Shown: positions 35,209 to 44,961, counted from the first letter of the stretch. The stretch is DNA of 54,950 nucleotides from an uncultured Parvibacter sp. (GCA_947649875.1 CANSTH010000002.1:1-54950), one strand, 5' to 3'. Program-made: numbers and translations. The notes: generated from the sequence alone by a model not told the origin.

Positions 35209-36081
35209 CTACTTAGATTTGTTTCCTGCAGATGGCCTTACGAGCGGAAACGTGATGGCCTTGGCCGGGCAGGCGCTTGCACACTGGCCGCACTTCGAGC
35301 ACTCGGGGATGAAATCGCTGTGCGGATCCAGCTTCTCGGGACACGCATTCACGCATGCCCGACAATCTGTGCCGTCTTCGCGCAGGCAAAGCTGGGGGTT
35401 CACCGATGGACGGAAGAGCCGGTTGCCTGAAGACACAAGGGACAGCAGAGCGCTCACCGGGCAGAACCGCGTGCACCATTTCCGAAAGAGCGTCACTTCC
35501 AGCAGCAAGATGACGGGAAACACCACTAAGCCCCATGTGGTCTCGTTGAAGGCGAACAGGTGCCAAACGCCGATGAGAATGGTAAACGTGAGGCCGATAG
35601 GGCACACAAGGCAGAAGACCGGAAACCCGAAGATAGCGCTGGAGCCCAAGGCGCCCGCCAGTACCAAATGCCGACTGTCAAGGCGAAGGCCATCGCGCTT
35701 GCCCCCTACCGGAGGCAGTGCCTTTCCGCAACCGGCGCAGTGGCCAGAACAGCCTGAAGTGGAGGAGGCGCTAACGGCTGAACGGCGCTTCTTCCTGCGG
35801 AAAAACTTCTGCAGCCAGGGGAACGGACAGGCCCACGCACAGAGAACTTTACCGAACACCAGCACAAGCGCCACCGTGAGGGCGATGCATAGCACTCCCC
35901 GAAGCACAATTCCTTTGGAGCCGAGCATGGCCTCCAAGGCCCCCACCGGGCATATGACCGCAAGGCCATCAATGCCAAAAACGGAAAGATTCCCCGTGCC
36001 CGTGTGGAACAAAAGGCCCAGGATGGGGATTGCCAAAACTGCCACCAGTGCGCAAATGCCGCGCATGCGCTTCATGTTCAT
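35209..36081 (-). CDS. 4Fe-4S membrane ferredoxin, NapH/YccM-like
   Basis: VLCAWACPFPWLQKFF, FGFPVFCLVCPIGLTF, C-terminal ACPE..CSKCGQCASACPAKAITFP; ATG overlaps the upstream stop (ATGA). Confidence 0.87.
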   Translation of the reverse strand: MNMKRMRGICALVAVLAIPILGLLFHTGTGNLSVFGIDGLAVICPVGALEAMLGSKGIVLRGVLCIALTVALVLVFGKVLCAWACPFPWLQKFFRRKKRRSAVSASSTSGCSGHCAGCGKALPPVGGKRDGLRLDSRHLVLAGALGSSAIFGFPVFCLVCPIGLTFTILIGVWHLFAFNETTWGLVVFPVILLLEVTLFRKWCTRFCPVSALLSLVSSGNRLFRPSVNPQLCLREDGTDCRACVNACPEKLDPHSDFIPECSKCGQCASACPAKAITFPLVRPSAGNKSK

Positions 36082-36659
36082 CGCTTGCCCCCTTCCGGCA
36101 CAACGTAGATGGCGCGATGGGGTGCGCCGCCGTAATAGCCGAAGCTGTCGGAAGGACACGCGTACTCACAGGCACCGCAGCCGTTGCAGGCCTCTTGATC
36201 CACAAGGGGAAGCTGGGTGCCATCATCCCAGGCAATAGCGCTATAGGCGCAGACGGGCACGCATTTTTGGCAATGGACACACAGCTCGCCGTCCACTATG
36301 GCACACCCGATGTAATCCAGCGGGCCAGCGCTTCCCAGGGCGCCTGTTTCGCATACCCTCACACAGCGGGGGCCAGCAGGGTCGCTGCCGCAAAAGTCGC
36401 AGATACCGCGGGTGAAATTCATGATGGGGGTATCAACGTTAATCCACCCTTGTTCCAGCGTGCCCAGGGCGATGCACCCTTGCGGGCACGCGCTTCGGCA
36501 GCGATCGCAGCGGATACAGGCCCCCAAAAGCGCTTGCTGGTCATAGCCGCCCGGCGGCCGCAGCAGTTCTGCCCCCGAGGCAGTAGCCCGCACGCCGCCG
36601 CCCAGCAGCAGCAAAACCGAGGCGCCAATCGCCCCAGCGCAAAATTCCCGTCTGTCCAT
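36078..36659 (-). CDS. NapG-like 4Fe-4S protein with Tat-like N-terminus
   Basis: MDRREFCAGAIGAS; CIRCDRCRSACPQGCI, CDFCGSDPAGPRCVRVCETGAL, CVHCQKCVPVCAYSAI, CNGCGACEYACPSDSF; AGGGGAG RBS. Confidence 0.9.
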   Translation of the reverse strand: MDRREFCAGAIGASVLLLLGGGVRATASGAELLRPPGGYDQQALLGACIRCDRCRSACPQGCIALGTLEQGWINVDTPIMNFTRGICDFCGSDPAGPRCVRVCETGALGSAGPLDYIGCAIVDGELCVHCQKCVPVCAYSAIAWDDGTQLPLVDQEACNGCGACEYACPSDSFGYYGGAPHRAIYVVPEGGKR

Positions 36660-36720
36660 CTCCCCTCTTTTCAGCAAAGATTGCGCGCGGCCGCCTGGAG
36701 GGTGGCGGCCGCGCAGAGTT

Positions 36721-37524
36721 TTACAGCATGCCGAAGAAGTTGTTGACTACGGCGGAGGTGGCCCACATGGCGCAGCGCAGCGCTACGCAACCGGCGAAGG
36801 AGGCCCCTGCGGCCACACCGGCCAGGGCGAGGGCGCTTGGGGGCATCTTGCGGCCGAGCCATCCGCAAACGGCAGGCACAACACCGCCCACTGCCACTAC
36901 GAGGCCCCACATCAACAACGGCTCTTGGGAGGCAACACCGGTGGCCACGCCATAGAACAGGCCAGTGATGGCGGCCACTGCGCCGCCCACCAGCAGCAGC
37001 ATGAAGTACTGGCCCATGCCCTCCTCATGCTTCGCCAGCGCCACGGCAAGATACACCGCCACGCCCAACGGCATGGTGGTACCGCCATAGGCCAGCGGCA
37101 GCAGCGGCGTATTCCAGGCGGTTTGCGCATCCATCATGTAGGAGGCGCCGGAAGCGAAAGCCAGCACGATACCGAACACGGCCGCCAGCACTGCGAACAG
37201 CTTGCGGGCGCTAGCAGCGGCATTGCGCTTCAGCAAGATGACGTACACCAGGGCAAACACCGCTGTCAGACCCACTAGCAGCGCCTCGGTGAAGATGCCG
37301 CTTGTGGGGTGGGAAAGCGCCGCCAGCATGTTCTCGGGGTGCGAGAGATGGGTGACCGAGGCGATGCCCCCCACTGCCGCCAGCACGATGGCCACGATAG
37401 CGGCAATGAAGTTGGTATCGTTCTTGGTCTTCTGCGTGAACTCGTCAACGGCAACGCAGCCCAGCGCCCATCCGGCGCCACCGGTGAGCACCGTGAACAA
37501 AACAAGGGACCATTGGATTTCCAT
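36721..37524 (-). CDS. DmsC-like membrane anchor subunit
   Basis: MEIQWSLVLFTVLTGGAGWALGCVAV...THLSHPENMLAALSHPTSGIFTEALLVGL; about 8 TM. Confidence 0.88.
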   Translation of the reverse strand: MEIQWSLVLFTVLTGGAGWALGCVAVDEFTQKTKNDTNFIAAIVAIVLAAVGGIASVTHLSHPENMLAALSHPTSGIFTEALLVGLTAVFALVYVILLKRNAAASARKLFAVLAAVFGIVLAFASGASYMMDAQTAWNTPLLPLAYGGTTMPLGVAVYLAVALAKHEEGMGQYFMLLLVGGAVAAITGLFYGVATGVASQEPLLMWGLVVAVGGVVPAVCGWLGRKMPPSALALAGVAAGASFAGCVALRCAMWATSAVVNNFFGML

Positions 37525-37526
37525 GG

Positions 37527-38150
37527 TTACTCACCTTTCTTCTGAAGATAGCGCCCTGCTCCCTGGAGGGTGGAGGAGTCCTGCCATTCGGCATAGCGCT
37601 TGGACAAGATATAGCTGGTAGCAGGTGCGTTCCCCACATCGGTAAGGGTGTGCACCGCATCGGGCTCGGCCGCCGCCAGCGCCTTCGACACATCGGAAGA
37701 GGGGTCGTCCAAGTCACCGTAGAAACGAGCGCCACCGGGGCAGTTGTGCACGCAAGCGGGCAGTTCACCATTGGAAGTAAGGTGGCCGCACAGTGTGCAC
37801 TTCTCCACCACCTTCTCCTCCTGGTTCCAGCTGCGCACACCATAGGGGCAGGCCATCATGCAGTACTTGCAACCGATGCACTTCGCCTTGTCCACCAGCA
37901 CGACATTGGTGTCGGGATCGCGGTAGGAGGCGCCGGTGGGACACACGTGCACACAGGGGGCGTTCTCACATTGCTGGCAGGCCACCGGCAGGAAGTACTG
38001 GGAAAGCTTGGGGAATTCCCCGAACGGCCCCACCGTGAGCACCTTGTTGTAGTAAGAGCCCAGCGCAATGCCGTTCTCCATCTTGCAGGCCACTTCGCAG
38101 CTGAAGCAGCCGGAGCACCGGTCAAGGTCGACTACGAGAGCGTTACGCAT
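37527..38150 (-). CDS. 4Fe-4S dicluster subunit (DmsB-like)
   Basis: MRNALVVDLDRCSGCFSCEVACKMEN; CQQCENAPCVHVCPTGAS; CIGCKYCMMACPYG; the longer ORF start in the track is antisense read-through. Confidence 0.93.
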   Translation of the reverse strand: MRNALVVDLDRCSGCFSCEVACKMENGIALGSYYNKVLTVGPFGEFPKLSQYFLPVACQQCENAPCVHVCPTGASYRDPDTNVVLVDKAKCIGCKYCMMACPYGVRSWNQEEKVVEKCTLCGHLTSNGELPACVHNCPGGARFYGDLDDPSSDVSKALAAAEPDAVHTLTDVGNAPATSYILSKRYAEWQDSSTLQGAGRYLQKKGE

Positions 38151-41014
38151 GTCTGAATCACCTCCGTGGGATCGCTGTATTCTGGCATCCAGGGCTGGAA
38201 GTCTTCCGGTTCCATCCAGATGCCCTCGGGAGCGCCGTCGGCCGGCGCGATGGAAACTTGGTAGGAGCGCAGGGTGTAAGTGCCGTTCACGTCCGAAAGG
38301 CGCCCGTGGCTGTTGGACAGACGGTTCACCGTTACCGCACGCCACGACTGGTCGCGCTTGCCCTCTTGGTCCAGGAACTCCGGCAGCCAGAAGCGCTCCA
38401 TGTACACCTCGCCGGGGCGCACGCCCTTGGTGACGCGCACCTTGCCGCGAATCTCGCCGCGGCGGCTGCGCACCCAGGCCCACTGGCCGTCTTCCACGCC
38501 GTACTTCGCGGCGTCGTCGGGGTACACCCACACCTCGGGCACGGGGTAGATCTCGCGCAGGTAGGGCACGTTGCGCAGGGTGCCATGGTGGTACATGGGC
38601 AGGCGGCCGTTGCTCATCACCAGGGGATACTCGGTGTCTGTGAGCGGCGACTCTTCCGGCTCCTCATAGTAGGGCAGCGGGTCGTAGCCGTACTTCACCA
38701 AACTGTTGGCAGCGTTGGGGTTCTCCACCGGGTTGTCCACGAACACCTCCGGATGCATAGCCCACGGCGATGCCGAAAGCCCCAAGGTGATATAGCCCTC
38801 GGAATAGGGCTCGCACTTGCCGGAAGCGGTGCCGAAGCCGGTGAGGTAGCCGCAGGGGTCTTGCTGCAGATAGTAATAATAGGTGTGCCAGTCTTCCCAG
38901 CTTACAAACTCGTAGGGGGCCTTCTCGCAGAACTCGTCCCAGGTCATGCCAAGCCCGGCTACGTGGGCGTCGCGCTCTTCCTGATCGGTGAGGGGCATGG
39001 GGATGCCGCCCATTTTGCTCACGCAGCCATCGGTGTCCTCGATGGCGCGGCGGCAGTCCTCATCGCCCAGCTCCATCATGCGCTTGGTGAGGTCGGACCA
39101 GATCATGGCCTCGTTGCGGGTCTCGAACAGGTGGGTGGCCTCTTGGCGTTGGAACACCTTGTTCAGGATTTGGATGGGCTGGTTCGACTCCAGCCACTCG
39201 ATGATGGGCAGCACGTAGTCGGCCCCTTCGATGGTGAACGAGGTGGGATACATGTACATGTGCACGATGAGGTCAAGCTCTTGGATGGCGTTGTAGCAGC
39301 GCTCGGTTTCCGCGAGGTTCTGCAGCTTGTTGCCGGAACGCTCCAGCCAAATGCGCGGCTTGTAGGGCTGGCCGGTCTCAATGGCCTCGAACACATAGGG
39401 AATAACCGACATGGCCCACTGGCCGATGCCGCGATGCTCGCTAAAGCCCAGCCGCTTCGCCTCCATCTCGGCGCTCACGAGGCCGTACATGCCGCCCAGC
39501 TCGTCGGCCATCGTGGGCTTCGGGAAGCGCTGCAACAGTGCGCCGGGCTTTTCCACGTCACCCTTCAACAGCGCCAGCAGCGCATAGCCGGCAGAGGTTT
39601 GGCCCGACTGCGGGTTTTGGTCGGTGGCCACGCCGCCGATGATGCCGGCGGTTTGCGCCTGGCAGTAGATATCGATGGCCGCCTCGATGTCGGCGGCATC
39701 GCACCAGGTGATGTCGGTGGTCTTCTGCAAGTCCCACTCGTCGGCACGCTCTTTGGTCAGCTGGAAGGCGGTCTTGTAGCCGCCCTTGCCGTTGATGGTG
39801 TAGCCAGCATCGTTGAACAGCTCGGCATCTACCTGATTGTCGAAAAAGTCGTTTAACTCCTGCTCGGACTTAGGATAGGGCACCGCAACAGGCCCGTTGG
39901 TCTTCTTGTCCCAGATGACGAAATAGGGAATGCCGAAGTAGCCCAGCGCCGGATTGTCGTTGTTGGGAGCGGTGGTGTGGCCGGTGAGGGTGTCGGCGGC
40001 GGTGGCCTGGATTTGCGCCTCGTTCTCCTCTGCGCTCACAAGCCCCAGGTCGATGGCGCGTACCGGGATGCCATTGTCGGGGTCCACCAGGTAGGGCAGG
40101 TTGGTCCACTTCAGGCAGAAGTCCTTGTCGTAGCCCTCTTTCTCGATGATGTACTTGGTCCAGCACAGCTGCATGGCCACATCGGTGCCGGAGCGGATGG
40201 GCAGCCACACATCGGCACGAGCAGCGTCGGCGGTGAAGCGCGGGTCCACCACCACCGTCTTGCAGCCGGCGGCGCGGCGGTCGGCCATCACGCGGCCGCC
40301 GCCCGGAGGGGTATCGGCAGCGGGCTGGGCGGCCCATACCACCACGGCGTCGATGTTCACGTCGGGGTTGTACATCTCGAAGCAGTTGGAGTCGGCCATT
40401 GAGCAGTTGCCGGTCATGAAGTCGCCGCCGTACATCAGCTTGTAGGACACCATGCGGGGCAGGTAGCACTGGGCGCACCCGGGCTCGAAGGTGTTGGGCG
40501 ATTGGATGGCCGCCGCAAAGCGGTTCACCGACCAGAACTGGGGATTTCCGCCGCCACCCGTAGACATGAAGATAGATTCGGGGCCGTATTGTTGCTTTGA
40601 TTCCCACAGCTTCTGGGCAATCTCATCGATGGCCTCTTCCCAGCTGATGCGCTCCCACTGATTGCCGCCGCGCTCGCCCACGCGCCGCATGGGGTACTTG
40701 TTGCGGTTCGGGTTGTACAGCGCCTGGATTCCCGCCAGGCCCTTGGCGCACAGCCCGCCGTGGGTGGTGCCGTCCTCGCTGTTGCCTTCCAGCTTCACCA
40801 CGCGGCCGTTCTCCACCGTGGCGATGGCGGCACAGCGGGCCACGCACGCACGGCACAGGGTTTTCACCTTAATGGTGCCCTGGGTAGATGTCTTGGCCTC
40901 GGCGGATTCAACCAGGTTTCCGCTGCCGATTGCCGCGCCCAAAGCAGCGCCGGCGCCCGCGAGAGCGGTCAGCTTGGTGAAGCCGCGACGCGACATCATT
41001 GCCTGTTCCATCAT
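38132..41014 (-). CDS. Tat-exported molybdopterin oxidoreductase, catalytic subunit (DmsA-like)
   Basis: MSRRGFTKLTALAGAGAALG; CRACVARCAAIATVENGRVVKLEGNSEDGTTHGGLCAKGLAGIQ; GGAGGA RBS before ATG at 41014. Confidence 0.93.
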   Translation of the reverse strand: MMEQAMMSRRGFTKLTALAGAGAALGAAIGSGNLVESAEAKTSTQGTIKVKTLCRACVARCAAIATVENGRVVKLEGNSEDGTTHGGLCAKGLAGIQALYNPNRNKYPMRRVGERGGNQWERISWEEAIDEIAQKLWESKQQYGPESIFMSTGGGGNPQFWSVNRFAAAIQSPNTFEPGCAQCYLPRMVSYKLMYGGDFMTGNCSMADSNCFEMYNPDVNIDAVVVWAAQPAADTPPGGGRVMADRRAAGCKTVVVDPRFTADAARADVWLPIRSGTDVAMQLCWTKYIIEKEGYDKDFCLKWTNLPYLVDPDNGIPVRAIDLGLVSAEENEAQIQATAADTLTGHTTAPNNDNPALGYFGIPYFVIWDKKTNGPVAVPYPKSEQELNDFFDNQVDAELFNDAGYTINGKGGYKTAFQLTKERADEWDLQKTTDITWCDAADIEAAIDIYCQAQTAGIIGGVATDQNPQSGQTSAGYALLALLKGDVEKPGALLQRFPKPTMADELGGMYGLVSAEMEAKRLGFSEHRGIGQWAMSVIPYVFEAIETGQPYKPRIWLERSGNKLQNLAETERCYNAIQELDLIVHMYMYPTSFTIEGADYVLPIIEWLESNQPIQILNKVFQRQEATHLFETRNEAMIWSDLTKRMMELGDEDCRRAIEDTDGCVSKMGGIPMPLTDQEERDAHVAGLGMTWDEFCEKAPYEFVSWEDWHTYYYYLQQDPCGYLTGFGTASGKCEPYSEGYITLGLSASPWAMHPEVFVDNPVENPNAANSLVKYGYDPLPYYEEPEESPLTDTEYPLVMSNGRLPMYHHGTLRNVPYLREIYPVPEVWVYPDDAAKYGVEDGQWAWVRSRRGEIRGKVRVTKGVRPGEVYMERFWLPEFLDQEGKRDQSWRAVTVNRLSNSHGRLSDVNGTYTLRSYQVSIAPADGAPEGIWMEPEDFQPWMPEYSDPTEVIQTCVTLS

Positions 41015-41047
41015 TTCCTCCTTCAATCCTCTCTTGCGGATTTCTCT

Positions 41048-41653
41048 CTATTGAAAGACTGGCGAGGGAACTGCTGCACCCTCCACAGTCGTCCAACCAT
41101 TGGCCCATTTCAGGGCCCCTGCCCGCGCTAGGCTGTCTACGAAAAAGCTGGGGTAGACCGCCAGCGCCGCCACATGCCGCTGGTTTTCCTGCTGTTCGCA
41201 GAGGGGGGTGAGCAGCGCGTCGATTTCCTGCCGCGAGCGTTTGGCGCCCCGGCAGAAGTCCAGCAGCTGGGAAAATGCCTCGGCCCATTGGGGATGGCGT
41301 GCCACCAGCGCGGAGAGCCGTGCGTTTGGGGAAAGCTGCTGCAGCGCCTCCGCCCCCTCTTCCGTCAGCCGGTAGGAGGCGCGGGCCATGTCGATGTACT
41401 CTTCCTCGGTGTCTTCGTCGAAGGTGGGCTCGGGCAGCTCTTCGGCCAAAGCGCCAAAAGTCACCAGGGCGTCCACCAGGCTGCCCGCCGGCTGGAAGAA
41501 CGTGGCGCGCTCGGGCGCCGCCTCGACGGCCTCTTCCACCGCAAAGCGCAGGGCGCCTTCTGGATTCGCCGCCACAAACGTCATGGCCGCCAGATACAGC
41601 TCGCGCTTCGCCGGTTCACGGGTGATGGCGGTAACGATGGTTTGGACGCTCAT
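41048..41653 (-). CDS. Uncharacterised protein, resembles the 9829-10740 product; adjacent to TorD-like gene
   Basis: VDALVTFGALAEE...YRLTEEGAEALQQLSPNARLSALVARHPQWAEAFSQLLDFCRGAKRSRQEIDALL can be aligned by eye with 9829-10740. Confidence 0.72.
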   Translation of the reverse strand: MSVQTIVTAITREPAKRELYLAAMTFVAANPEGALRFAVEEAVEAAPERATFFQPAGSLVDALVTFGALAEELPEPTFDEDTEEEYIDMARASYRLTEEGAEALQQLSPNARLSALVARHPQWAEAFSQLLDFCRGAKRSRQEIDALLTPLCEQQENQRHVAALAVYPSFFVDSLARAGALKWANGWTTVEGAAVPSPVFQ

Positions 41654-42478
41654 TTAGGCCACCTCCCTGCGCGGACCGTGCAGGGTTTCTTGCTGCGTTG
41701 CGGCCTTCGCCCGCGCATCGGCCGCCAGCGCCCGTACGCCCTTTTGGGCAGCAGCGCCATCCACGGCCATCTGGGTGCACTCGAGCGCCATCCAAGCTGC
41801 CGTTGCCTCCAAAAGCCCCTGGTAGAAGGGGGTTTGAGCCAAATCCGCCGCCTCTTCGCAGAAAAGCGGCACCCATGGCGCCAGGTGGGCGGCGAAGAAG
41901 GCCTGCGCCTTCTCGCGGTACGTTGCGGCTTGGGCCCGTGCCGCATCAGCCGCGGCCACCGGGCCTTCGTCTTGCGTCCCACCAAGCGCATCGGCGCAGC
42001 GATTCAGCAGCAGCGCCATGTACTGGAACTCGAAGCTGATGTGGTCTTCCGGCATGTTGAAGCCGTCGCTCACCGCCAGCCCATCCGCTGCATAAGCGGC
42101 GCAAGCACCGTCGCGGGAAGCCTGCATGATAAGGCGTCCCTCATCGGCATAGACGCTCTCGAACGGCGACACCGGCACCTTGGTCACCGAGCCGGCCCCC
42201 AGAAACACCCGCGCGTAGTCGCACCGGGTTTCAGTGATGGAGTCGGCCGTGCGCCGCTGCAGGAACTTGCGCATGCGGTTACTCCCGCGGGCAAAGCTGC
42301 GTTCGATGCCGTCCGCGCACTCATCCAGCGCCAGCACCGGCTGGGCCTCCACAAACTGGGCCGCAAATGCCTCGTCGATCTCCTGGTAGAACAGCCGTGC
42401 CAGCAATTGGTAGTAGCCGGCTCGCACGCGCAGCTCCTGCACCTGCAACGCCGTCTCGGCCATTGTCTTCTGCGCCAC
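41654..42478 (-). CDS. TorD-family molybdoenzyme chaperone (GTG start)
   Basis: RAGYYQLLARLFYQEIDEAF...CDYARVFLGAGSVTKVPVSPFESVYADEGRLIMQASRD...PEDHISFEFQYMALL; GGAGGA RBS upstream of GTG. Confidence 0.85.
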   Translation of the reverse strand: MAQKTMAETALQVQELRVRAGYYQLLARLFYQEIDEAFAAQFVEAQPVLALDECADGIERSFARGSNRMRKFLQRRTADSITETRCDYARVFLGAGSVTKVPVSPFESVYADEGRLIMQASRDGACAAYAADGLAVSDGFNMPEDHISFEFQYMALLLNRCADALGGTQDEGPVAAADAARAQAATYREKAQAFFAAHLAPWVPLFCEEAADLAQTPFYQGLLEATAAWMALECTQMAVDGAAAQKGVRALAADARAKAATQQETLHGPRREVA

Positions 42479-42717
42479 AGGATCCTCCTCTCCCTCTCCT
42501 TTGGCACCGACGCTTCTCGTCTTTCGCCGGCGTCCTGATGGCCCGTACCTTAGCCAGCCGGCCCCATTCGCCACCATTGCCAAGGGCAGACTATTTCGCT
42601 GCAGCCATCGTCAATTTGTGCTTATTTCTACTAGTCAACTAGGTGGCTATTTTTTGTTTTACCAGTTCAGAGCCATATAGCTGAATAGCCAGTCCAACGG
42701 AAAAACCCGTATAATTC

Positions 42718-44238
42718 ATGCGAGGAGTTTTGAGGGCGAAGGGAAACCGCGTGAGCCTTACCGACATCAAGGCAAAAGCTGGGGAGCTGGGAGAGCGCAC
42801 AAACGCGCAGTTGCCGGGATTGCCGTACTTGGGCTTTGCCTTCTGGTTCGCTTGGAACCTTGTGGCCTTCTCGGGCACCATCTGGTTGAAGCAAGACGAC
42901 TCCGGCGGCTCTATCATGTACCTGTTCATGGCTCATCTGCTGGCATCCGTTGTCACATTGCTGGCCATAAACCGCGCCATGAAACGCCACAGTGCCCTTA
43001 TCCTTTCCAACCGGTTCCTGGCAGCGGGGGCAGCACTGGGCTGCCTTGGCACCTGGCTCATGATTTTGGAGGGCGGAACCGACGACCACATCACCCTATT
43101 CCTCATAGGCTGCGTGTTAGCGGGCGTTGGCACCTCGTTCATGCTGGTGCGCAGCGGCATGGTGCTGGGACTGGTTCAGCCGCGCCGATCGTTCAAGACC
43201 ATCAGCCTCTGCGCACTGTTCGCCATAGCGGTTTACTTCATCATCGAGGGATACTCGCTCATGATTGGCGCATTTCTGTTCATCTTGTTGCCAGCTCTCT
43301 CGTCGGCATGCCTGGCAGTTCGCACCAATCTCCCCAGTGAACGGGCCATCATGACCACCACCACGAAGCTGCCCAACCGCTTTGGAAACCTGCTGCTGGC
43401 CATATTCGTCTACTCGCTTTCGCAGGCAATCACCAAAGGTTATCTTCTGGAAAGTTTGCCGGCTTCGCAGTGGGTGCTGTGCATGAGCTATGTGATGCTG
43501 GTGCTCATTGTGTTGATGCTGGTATTCATCGCCATCAACCTATGTATGCCCGCCAGCGTCTCGTTCGGGCGCATCTTCTACCCACTGGCCATCTTGTTCG
43601 TGCTGCCGCAATTGGCCATTCCCTTTCTTTCGGAATACCCCATCATCGCAGCAGCGGGCATCGATTTTGCCGGCTACGCCTTCGACCTCTTCGTATGGAG
43701 CATGTGCGCCTATCTGGCGTTTCAGATGGAGGGGAACTCCGTCAAGGTGTTCTGCTATTGCACGGCATCGCTTTCGGCCGGCCTGGCGCTGGGCAACACC
43801 ATGGCGCTGGTGCTGGCCTCGTTTGCGCCGAGCGCCATGCAGTTCTACACCTTGAACTGCCTGATGGCGGTGGCCTCGCTCATTGTGACGGTGTTCGTGT
43901 TCCCGGAGTCGCGCCTGCGCGACTTGCTGCTGCCAGTAGACGAAGAGGGAGACAACAATCCCGCCGATTTAGAGAAGCGCCGCGAAGAAGCCCGCAAGAG
44001 CGCGTTTCGCAACGCCTGCAGCGCTGTTGTGGAAGAGGGCGGCCTGTCCAAACGCGAAGAGGAGGTGCTGGTGCTGCTGGCAAAAGGGTTCACCGCCCAG
44101 CAGATTGCCGACGCGCTGTTCATCTCCATCCACACCGCCCGCGCCCACATCCGCAACATCCACTCGAAGCTAGACGTAACCTCCCGCAAGGAGATCATGG
44201 AGAAGATAGAAGCCCACATAGGCACCATCAGTGGCTAG
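42718..44238 (+). CDS. Multi-TM LuxR-type membrane regulator
   Basis: Multiple TM segments and LSKREEEVLVLLAKGFTAQQIADALFISIHTARAHIRNIHSKLDVTSRKEIMEKIE. Confidence 0.92.
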   Translation: MRGVLRAKGNRVSLTDIKAKAGELGERTNAQLPGLPYLGFAFWFAWNLVAFSGTIWLKQDDSGGSIMYLFMAHLLASVVTLLAINRAMKRHSALILSNRFLAAGAALGCLGTWLMILEGGTDDHITLFLIGCVLAGVGTSFMLVRSGMVLGLVQPRRSFKTISLCALFAIAVYFIIEGYSLMIGAFLFILLPALSSACLAVRTNLPSERAIMTTTTKLPNRFGNLLLAIFVYSLSQAITKGYLLESLPASQWVLCMSYVMLVLIVLMLVFIAINLCMPASVSFGRIFYPLAILFVLPQLAIPFLSEYPIIAAAGIDFAGYAFDLFVWSMCAYLAFQMEGNSVKVFCYCTASLSAGLALGNTMALVLASFAPSAMQFYTLNCLMAVASLIVTVFVFPESRLRDLLLPVDEEGDNNPADLEKRREEARKSAFRNACSAVVEEGGLSKREEEVLVLLAKGFTAQQIADALFISIHTARAHIRNIHSKLDVTSRKEIMEKIEAHIGTISG

Positions 44239-44404
44239 CACGGGAATCTATACTCTAATTCCTCATCTAGTCGTTTTCTGGGCATTATGGCATGAACTAT
44301 AGGAGTTGGACTGTTTTCACTATAGAAGTTGGACAGGCTACGACAACCAGGTTGATTGCCGGAGAACAGGTGCACGGCGCATATAAGCGTATAGGTTCTC
44401 CGCT

Positions 44405-44470
44405 AGCTGGAAGGTCGTTTGGGAGGGGTTGTGGTCGGAGTAGGCGAAGTCGAGGTCCACCGTGGAACAG
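44405..44470 (-). pseudogene. Duplicated 3' tail of the exonuclease/phosphatase-family gene
   Basis: 62/66 identical to 45453-45518, the last codons of the 45443-46546 CDS. Confidence 0.85.
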
Positions 44471-44495
44471 ACAGCCCACGTACAGTTGCAGCTTT

Positions 44496-44524
44496 AGGTC
44501 GAGACAGAATCTCGGCCCTATGAA
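44496..44524. repeat. REP-like palindrome, family A copy 7
   Basis: AGGTCGAGACAGAATCTCGGCCCTATGAA. Confidence 0.8.
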
Positions 44525-44580
44525 ATGGGACAACGGGCTACATCCCCTTTATTCCAGAAGTTGCTCCTCTTCTTATATAT

Positions 44581-44610
44581 TGCTATACTTTTTTCACTAT
44601 TTGTATAGCA
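44581..44610. promoter_or_regulatory. Probable TA operator, perfect 8-bp inverted repeat
   Basis: TGCTATAC (44581-44588) / GTATAGCA (44603-44610), 15 bp before the antitoxin ATG. Confidence 0.65.
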
Positions 44611-44625
44611 GATTGGATATTCGCC

Positions 44626-44961
44626 ATGGCTTCTGTTCAAATGAACATACGAATCGACCCGGCCCTTAAGGCAACAGGCGATTTAGTTTTGCGCAGAAAC
44701 GGCTACACTCCATCGGCTGCCATACAAACCTTTTGGTCGTACATGACAGAGCATCAGCAATTGCCCAGTTTCATGCCAAAAAAGAAGTCTCACTCCTTAG
44801 ACGAAGAGCAATTGCGCGAGATAGAAGAGGGCAACGGTTTGGCGTGGCGCCTTCTGGAAGAAACAACCGGCATCCGCGTCTGCCCCAACGGCGAAGACGA
44901 ACCGGATTACGATAGCCTCCGCGAACGCGCTTTTATCGAAAGAGGCCTGCTCTATGACTAA
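44626..44961 (+). CDS. RelB/DinJ-family antitoxin
   Basis: MASVQMNIRIDPALKATGDLVLRRNGYTPSAAIQTFWSYMTEHQQLPSF. Confidence 0.87.
   Translation: MASVQMNIRIDPALKATGDLVLRRNGYTPSAAIQTFWSYMTEHQQLPSFMPKKKSHSLDEEQLREIEEGNGLAWRLLEETTGIRVCPNGEDEPDYDSLRERAFIERGLLYD

Noticed and set aside
37527-38531. 334-aa start for the DmsB-like protein
   Set aside because: The N-terminal 127 aa is off-frame read of the dmsA-like gene; the Met at 38150 gives a normal DmsB.
38258-39856. 532-aa plus-strand ORF antisense to dmsA-like gene
   Set aside because: Same codon-bias artefact as above.
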